A stretch of 64,000 bases of DNA from contig JBBMOL010000037.1 in the NCBI GenBank assembly GCA_037954665.1, positions 4,016,501-4,080,500 of the forward strand, written 5' to 3'. The stretch comes from Laguncularia racemosa. Its lineage: Eukaryota; Streptophyta; Magnoliopsida; Myrtales; Combretaceae. The notes below the pieces were generated by a model. That model made no database searches. It was not told the DNA's origin and saw only the letters and a program-made list of their open reading frames with translations. The position numbers were made by a program, and so were the translations under genes. This document shows positions 61,070-64,000 of the stretch, one piece after another (position 1 is the first letter of the stretch; every line of letters begins with the position of its first letter).

Positions 61070-62900
61070 ATTTAGAAAACACAATCAATAGCAAGTGCAT
61101 CAAGAAATAACTCCAAAAGGGGTTTTTTTTTTTAGAAGTGTTAGTCTCTAATACAATAAAAACAACGATTTAAACCTTAGGTAACTAGCTATTTATTTTT
61201 TTAAGGTCAGCTATAAAAAGTCTTGCCACATTTAAACTTATAATATTTAAAGTACCTCCCTCATAGTGCTAGGTTGGATTTTTAATAAACTTTCCACTGT
61301 GGAAAACCTTGACCTTGTGGATGTATGCATTTGCTACCATGTCTTCCCATCACTGTAAAAATAGACAACAAAACCAAAACAAAATAACGTTAATCAACCC
61401 ATTTAACATGGACTCATTACTACACATGGCTTTGAAAAGAAAGATTCTACATTTATAGAAAGGATAAAAAAAGAAAAAAAAAATTACTAGTCAAAGTTTT
61501 CTCGAGACAACAACTTCATGCAAAAACTCTCTTTCCTTAATGCAGGGGACTACAATTGTATAAATGTCAAGTACTTTGAATAGTTGGCTTCTTCTACTAC
61601 ACCACTAAAGTATCAATGGTCAATCAAGTTCTTTTAAACATGCGGCATGGAGAATTAAGGTTAAGGTTTTTTTGCATGTAAGATGAATTGTGATTGTAAT
61701 GTAATTTTAGTGTTAAGGTTTCTTATGCACAAGAGAATTAAGGTTAGGTTTTTCTTATGCATAGGAGAATTAAGGGTAGAGTTTTCTCAAACATACACTT
61801 GATTAGAGATGTTATGTAATTTTTGTCTAATGTTGAATGTCAATTGGTTTTAGAGATCGATGTTATTTAATCAGGATAGTTAAATCATTGGACTTGAGGG
61901 GATGTTATGTAATCAGGTTATGCTTTTGTTGACTTGGTTGATGATTTGGCTATACATGGCACAAATAAAATGAAAAATATAGCTATGTCCTTACAATTGA
62001 ATGATATCCATTTTTATCAACATGTGAAAAGGTTGAGAACTAAAATAGAAAAGTGGTAAAGGTTGAGGATTTAAAGTTTATTTTTCCCTAATGAATTTTT
62101 ATGTTAAGAAGCGTCCATAAAATAAAAAGTGTATATAATAGTATTTATCAAAAATGCCCTTAGTTTAATTATTAAATGCTAGATGCTATAATTAAATTGA
62201 AGGCTAAGTAAGTAATTTTTTTTATTAATAATAATTAATAAGGTAGAATGGGATTGTGATTTTGCCCTTTAAAGGTGGAATTGAATTCCCCCTTGACGTT
62301 AGAATTACCGATTCTAAGGAATCGTGATTCTATCTTTTAACAACATTTACAAACATGCGAAAAGCATAGAATCTAGAATTAAAGTTCCATTCCAAGTCCA
62401 TTTTTGCTTACTAAATGTGACATTAGAGTTTTCACTATAAGTACTTAAGTGCTATGTAGACGTATTAAGTGGAATTTGGTCATTAAAATAAATGTTTCAG
62501 ACATGTGAAGGTAAAAACAAATCTAGCTAGGCAAGCACCTATTAACAAAGCTAGCATAAGTAGTGTTACTGACCTCGAAACGTCTAATTGGGCATTGAAA
62601 ATGTTGATTTTAAAGTTTAAATTGTTAATTAAAAAATTTGGCTAAAGTTTAGATACCAAATGTAGTATTATCCTTGAAAAGTTTGAATGTTGTCTTATTA
62701 TTTGTGATTTTACTAACCGAAAAATCTTAATATCTCTTATTACCTTTGATAAAATTTGCATATCTTTTAATTGTATTTAACTATGAATACACAAAACATG
62801 CTTAAGATATTTTTAGAAAAAAATATTACTTTATCTACTTATGATATGTTTATTTGAAGATAATAGAGAGAAAATAAAATAGTTATTCCGTTTCAACTAT
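61070..62900. other. Gene-free stretch, possible MITE debris
   Basis: No coding sequence. GAATTAAGGTTA(A)GGTTTTT-type words repeat at about 61652, 61736 and 61767. The part at 62270-62400 (GGAATCGTGATTCTA, then ATTCCA words) resembles an inverted-repeat element arm, without a confirmed partner. Confidence 0.35.
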
Positions 62901-62920
62901 TTATTATCTTATTTACTTGA

Positions 62921-63660
62921 AAAAATGAAGAAGCGATTTTAATTCATGGTGGAATTTTTTATTTCCATTACCTAAGAAAAGGTGAAATTTTTAATTTCCT
63001 TTGCACGAGGAATAAAAAGTTTATATATTATGATTATTATGCCCTCATTAATACTATAATTAATAGCCAAATAGAGGTAAACTGGTAATTTTATTCGTAT
63101 TATCAACTTAATACTATAATTAATGAAGTAAAATAAACACTAGAATGAGTATTTCTTATAATAAAAAATTACAAAAAGTAAATATTGGAATAAAAATTCC
63201 TAACTTGTTCTTGATAATGGTTATTCCTAAGGTATAACTTTTTTATACCTTGTTTATTCTATTTTAGAAAGTAAATGGGTCATTAGAAAAATGAAAAAGG
63301 AATTTTAATTCTTAGGGTTTTTCTATTTTCACCCATTAGGAATACATATTACCTAAGAATAAATGAAAATTTTTATTCCCTTTACAATGGGAATAAAATG
63401 TTCAAATATTATAACCATTATAACCTTATTAATACTACAATTTATCATTAAATAGAAGTGAATTAGTAATTTTTTTATATTTCAAATTTAATACTATAAT
63501 TAATAAAATGAAATAAATACTAAAATAAACATTTTTTATAATAAAAAATTACACAAAATAAACACTGAAATTAAAATTCTTAATCGATTCCTAGTAATAA
63601 TCATTTTCAAGGCATAATTTTTTTATTCCCTGTCTATTTTATTCTAAAATATAAACTGGC
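62921..63660. repeat. Tandem duplication, unit about 366 bp, two copies
   Basis: Copy 1 begins near 62921 and copy 2 near 63287. Paired landmarks include CGAGGAATAAAAAGTTTATATA/TGGGAATAAAATGTTCAAAT-like segments, AATACTATAATTAAT and TTATAATAAAAAATTACA. Both copies end in GTAAATGGGTCATTAG- or ATAAACTGGCCGTTAG-like text. Very AT-rich and non-coding; possibly a duplicated MITE. Confidence 0.8.
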
Positions 63661-64000
63661 CGTTAGACTCTAGATTTTCTTTTGGCAAATCAAAAGCCTG
63701 GACATGTACACAAATAAACTCCAATTATCATACTTTTACCATGTATTCCAAGAATAGGGAAGAACAATGTTGCATTTTCCAATCAAGAGGTCACCAAAAG
63801 TTAGTATGATACAAAGTTATCTCAAGTGGTTTTGCACAGGTGTTACTGTGATTTTTCATGAAATAAAATTCTTATTTCCTTTGAATGAATTTTTACGTCT
63901 CGTGTATAGGAATATTTTTACAGAAATTACAAGTCTAATTTAGGAAAGTTAAAATGTCCAATTTGGGAAAATGTCTAATCTAGGAAAGCATATTAATTAC
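63661..64000. other. Window end, nothing recognised
   Basis: Non-coding AT-rich sequence with a short repeat word (AATTTGGGAAAATGTC/AATCTAGGAAAG near 63959-63990). No feature continues visibly past the edge. Confidence 0.4.

Noticed and set aside
1..64000. CRISPR arrays, bacterial operons, organellar insertions, tRNA or rRNA genes
   Set aside because: No regularly spaced short repeats, no ribosome-binding-site-led gene runs and no recognisable organellar or structural RNA sequence were seen.

Overview
This is AT-rich nuclear DNA from a flowering plant, most likely a eudicot. The evidence is spliced genes with GT-AG introns, three plant-type proteins (an extra-large G protein, a U-box/ARM ubiquitin ligase and a plant BAP31-like ER protein), and abundant plant retrotransposon and MITE debris. 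The genus cannot be fixed from the sequence. No tRNA, rRNA, CRISPR or bacterial-type operon was seen.

Layout. 1-640 is an unrecognised minus-strand coding-like fragment with a duplicated 60-bp piece. 1385-4946 (+) is the C-terminal, G-alpha-like part of an XLG3-type extra-large G protein in six exons; its Cys-rich N-terminal half is not visible. 8.7-9.4 kb is a 5'-truncated LINE end with an RNase H relic. 12254-13561 (+) is an intact intronless PUB20/21-type U-box E3 ligase with a duplicated, CT-rich upstream region. 13.6-28.1 kb has no convincing gene; it holds a fold-back element and a long LTR-like relic (about 21.3-24.7 kb).

28133-40800 (-) is a complete four-exon BAP31-like gene of 129 codons. 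It was reconstructed here from small exons separated by an 11.7-kb second intron. That intron holds a 6.0-kb full-length but dead LINE (33745-39755, flanked by a 13-bp target-site duplication, with a 308-bp tandem triplication inside its reverse transcriptase) and a 2.06-kb LTR element with a decayed gag (29851-31911).

41-64 kb is gene-poor. It contains an extremely AT-rich satellite-like block (42.5-44.0 kb), a 231-bp MITE with a perfect 9-bp target-site duplication (46895-47125), a 611-bp duplicated unit (47.8-49.0 kb), an LTR with a minus-strand promoter (50.6-52.4 kb), a Ty1/copia pol relic (52.4-53.8 kb), another LTR-like block (56.5-59.1 kb), a Mutator-like transposase relic with an internal 454-bp duplication (59.1-61.1 kb) and a 366-bp tandem repeat (62.9-63.7 kb).

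The three genes are unrelated in function (heterotrimeric-G-like signalling, ubiquitination, ER membrane trafficking) and do not form a cluster. I found no new multi-gene system. The most notable points are the retrotransposon-inflated BAP31 intron, the tandemly triplicated reverse transcriptase segment, the missing XLG N-terminus and the repeated occurrence of local 170-650-bp tandem duplications.
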